NCBI GenBank assembly: GCA_025362495.1
Contig: JANYGI010000110.1
Span: 1 to 37,843, forward strand
Reading direction: 5' to 3'
From: Byssovorax sp.
GTDB taxonomy: Bacteria; Myxococcota_A; Polyangia; Polyangiales; Polyangiaceae
Length of the DNA stretch: 37,843 bases
Position numbers and translations under genes: made by a program
Shown: one piece after another, positions 34,445-37,843 of the stretch
Numbering within the stretch: position 1 is the stretch's first letter
Layout of the letters: every line of letters starts with the position of its first letter
Notes under the pieces: generated by a model
Databases searched by the model: none
The model's input: the letters and a program-made list of their open reading frames with translations, nothing else
What the model was told of the DNA's origin: nothing

Positions 34445-36052
34445 ATGAGCCTCACCCCGTCCGAATCCGCCGCTGAATCCAGCGTCGCGCCGCCTCCCGC
34501 AACGACGGAGGCGGGCGAGCCCAGCACCGCCGAGACCACGCGCTCGGCGGGCCGCGGCGGCCTGGCGATCGCCGTCGCCAAGGTCTCGTTCATCCTCTTC
34601 GGCTTCGCGCAGCAAGCCATCCTCCCGCGCCTCCTCGGCGTCGACGGGTACGGCGAGGTCTCGCTGATCCTCAGCGCTGTGTCGGTGCTCAACAACGTCA
34701 TCGTCGCGACCTCGATCCAGGGCGTCTCGCGCGCCGTCTCGCAGGTGCCCGCGGCCGAGGCCGATCAGGCGCTCCGCCGCGCGCTCCGCGTCCACGCGGT
34801 GCTCGCGCTCGTGGTCTCGGCGGCGTTCGCGGCGCTCGCGGGGCCTATCGCCTCGTTCACTCGCGCCACGCAGGTCACCACGCAGCTCCGCCTCGTCGCC
34901 CTCGTGATCTTTCTCTACGGCGTCTACGCGCCGCTCGTCGGCTCGCTCAACGGCAAGCGTCGCTTCCTCGATCAGGCCGGGCTCGACATCGGGTACGGCG
35001 CGCTCCGCCTCTGCGCGATGGTCGGCGGCGCGGTGTTCTTCCTCCACAGCGGCAAGAGCGGCGTGCTCGGCGCGGTCGTCGGCTTCATCGCGGCGGCGGC
35101 GATCATCGTGCCCGTCGCGCTGGTGCGCGCGGGGACGGGCGAGCGCGGACCCACGTCGTTCAGGCTCGCGCCGTACCTGCGTTACCTGGTCCCGCTCGCC
35201 GTGAGCCAGTATTTCCTGAACCAGCTCATGCAGACGGATCTGCTCTTTTTGAGCCGTTTCGTGGGCGAAGCCGCGGGCGTCACCGACGCGGGCATCAAGG
35301 CCGCGAACAGCCTGCGCGGCGTCTACCGCGGCGTGCAGCTCTTCGCGTTCCTGCCCTTCCAGCTCCTGATGTCGGTCACGTTCATCCTCTTTCCGCTGCT
35401 CGCGCGGGCCAGCGCCGAGGGGGATCGCGCGGCCGTTCGCGGCTACACGATGACCGGCGTCCGCCTCGGCTTCGTGCTCACGGGGCTGATGTGCGGCGCT
35501 GTCTCGGCGATCGCGCCGCACGTGCTTCACCTGGTTTTTCCCGAGGAAATCTGGACGCAGGGCGGCGACGCGCTCCGGATCTTGAGCCTCGGCATGGGCG
35601 CGTTCAGCGTCCTCGGGATCACCTGCGCGGCGCTCTCGGGCCTCGGTCGGCCCGTCGAAGCGGCGCTGCTCACGGCGCTCGGCGTCGGCCTGATCGCGGG
35701 CGGCTGCGCGCTGCTCATCCCGCGCGCGGAGCTCGGCCCGGCGATGCTGGTGCAGGCCGCGACGGCGACGTCCGCGGCGCTGACGATCACCGCGGCGTGC
35801 GGCGGCGTCCTGCTCCATCGCGCCGCGGGGGGCTTCGTCGCCGCGGCCACGGTGGTCCGCGTGCTCCTCGCGCTCGCCGTCGCGGTCGCGATCGGTTCGC
35901 GCCTCCCGTGGCTCGGCAAGGTGCTCGTCCCGGTCGAGGCGGTCGCCGTCGCGGCGCTCTACGTCGCCGTCCTCGTGATCACGCGCGAGCTTGGAAAAGC
36001 GGACCTCGCGCGCGTGCTCACCGTGGTTCGCCGCAAGGCTCCCGGCGCGTAG
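34445..36052 (+). CDS. Oligosaccharide flippase (Wzx/MurJ-like, MOP superfamily)
   Basis: A 535-residue integral membrane protein with about 14 hydrophobic segments. After a cytoplasmic, disordered N-terminus of about 35 residues, the first segments match polysaccharide flippases ([22 protein letters not shown], split here as [13 protein letters not shown] and DGYGEVSL). Other typical parts are [29 protein letters not shown] and [19 protein letters not shown]. The family moves lipid-linked sugar units across the inner membrane for O-antigen, capsule or exopolysaccharide. No glycosyltransferase genes are adjacent, so the substrate cannot be guessed. The ribosome site is weak (CCAGAAGACC), and a terminator-like hairpin immediately precedes it. 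Confidence 0.88.
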   Translation: MSLTPSESAAESSVAPPPATTEAGEPSTAETTRSAGRGGLAIAVAKVSFILFGFAQQAILPRLLGVDGYGEVSLILSAVSVLNNVIVATSIQGVSRAVSQVPAAEADQALRRALRVHAVLALVVSAAFAALAGPIASFTRATQVTTQLRLVALVIFLYGVYAPLVGSLNGKRRFLDQAGLDIGYGALRLCAMVGGAVFFLHSGKSGVLGAVVGFIAAAAIIVPVALVRAGTGERGPTSFRLAPYLRYLVPLAVSQYFLNQLMQTDLLFLSRFVGEAAGVTDAGIKAANSLRGVYRGVQLFAFLPFQLLMSVTFILFPLLARASAEGDRAAVRGYTMTGVRLGFVLTGLMCGAVSAIAPHVLHLVFPEEIWTQGGDALRILSLGMGAFSVLGITCAALSGLGRPVEAALLTALGVGLIAGGCALLIPRAELGPAMLVQAATATSAALTITAACGGVLLHRAAGGFVAAATVVRVLLALAVAVAIGSRLPWLGKVLVPVEAVAVAALYVAVLVITRELGKADLARVLTVVRRKAPGA

Positions 36053-36182
36053 CTCGCGGCCGCCAAAGCACCCTCATCCTGCGGGGCTTGACCGTCGCTT
36101 CATTCAATCGCATGACGGCCGGCGCGCTCGTCGTATGGAGGCGGGCGGTCTCGGCCGTGCGCCGTCGAAAAGGCAGGGAACC

Positions 36183-37843
<1,661 letters not shown>

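Overview
The window is about 38 kb of very GC-rich DNA with almost no spacer. Its gene style is that of a large-genome predatory or cellulolytic myxobacterium of the Polyangia (Sorangium/Polyangium-like). The signs are several secreted lipoproteins with Gly/Ser/Thr linkers, an IgGFc-binding-like surface protein, a DUF1592/DUF1552 pair, DUF2169 proteins and PAAR/VgrG modules. This assignment is inferred from gene content; no rRNA, tRNA or CRISPR was seen.

Left part (1-9.9 kb). A small protein with a Lys/Ala/Pro tail comes first, then a glycosidase-like lipoprotein. On the minus strand follow a family B DNA polymerase, a large-subunit catalase (katE), a two-cluster ferredoxin and an unknown lipoprotein. 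A GH5 endoglucanase-like lipoprotein closes this part.

Middle part (9.9-22.4 kb). This is a type VI secretion spike and effector island without the structural tss genes. Seven minus-strand genes run DUF2169, VgrG, PAAR, FHA-DUF4123, VgrG with a C-terminal papain/C39-like cysteine peptidase, a 199-residue orphan, and a small L,D-transpeptidase-fold protein resembling DUF2778/Tlde1. The last six are tightly packed. A second DUF2169 gene converges on them from the other side. The likely assembly is a VgrG spike tipped by PAAR, DUF4123 and DUF2169 proteins as loading factors, and two payloads: a fused peptidase and a free peptidoglycan-active enzyme. The 199-residue protein is a candidate immunity or adaptor protein.

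Right-middle part (22.4-28.3 kb). A Tat-exported DUF1552 protein is followed by a DUF1592-type lipoprotein that carries two CxxCH haem motifs and ends in a family 2 cellulose-binding module. An IgGFc-binding-like lipoprotein diverges from them across a spacer with a 42-bp dyad. With the two glycosidase genes this suggests a cell-surface cellulose or prey-contact apparatus.

Right part (28.5-37.8 kb). A PhnB-like VOC protein, prolyl iminopeptidase, secreted prolyl oligopeptidase, secreted phosphoesterase, an atypical receiver-domain protein, a 151-bp element with 14-bp inverted termini, an oligosaccharide flippase and ettA (cut by the window edge) complete the window.

A recurring theme is that several secreted-protein genes lack a Shine-Dalgarno sequence and have a TAnnnT -10-like hexamer 6-11 nt before the start codon. 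The operonic genes instead have clear GGAG-type sites. This points to leaderless or near-leaderless transcription of the secretome genes.
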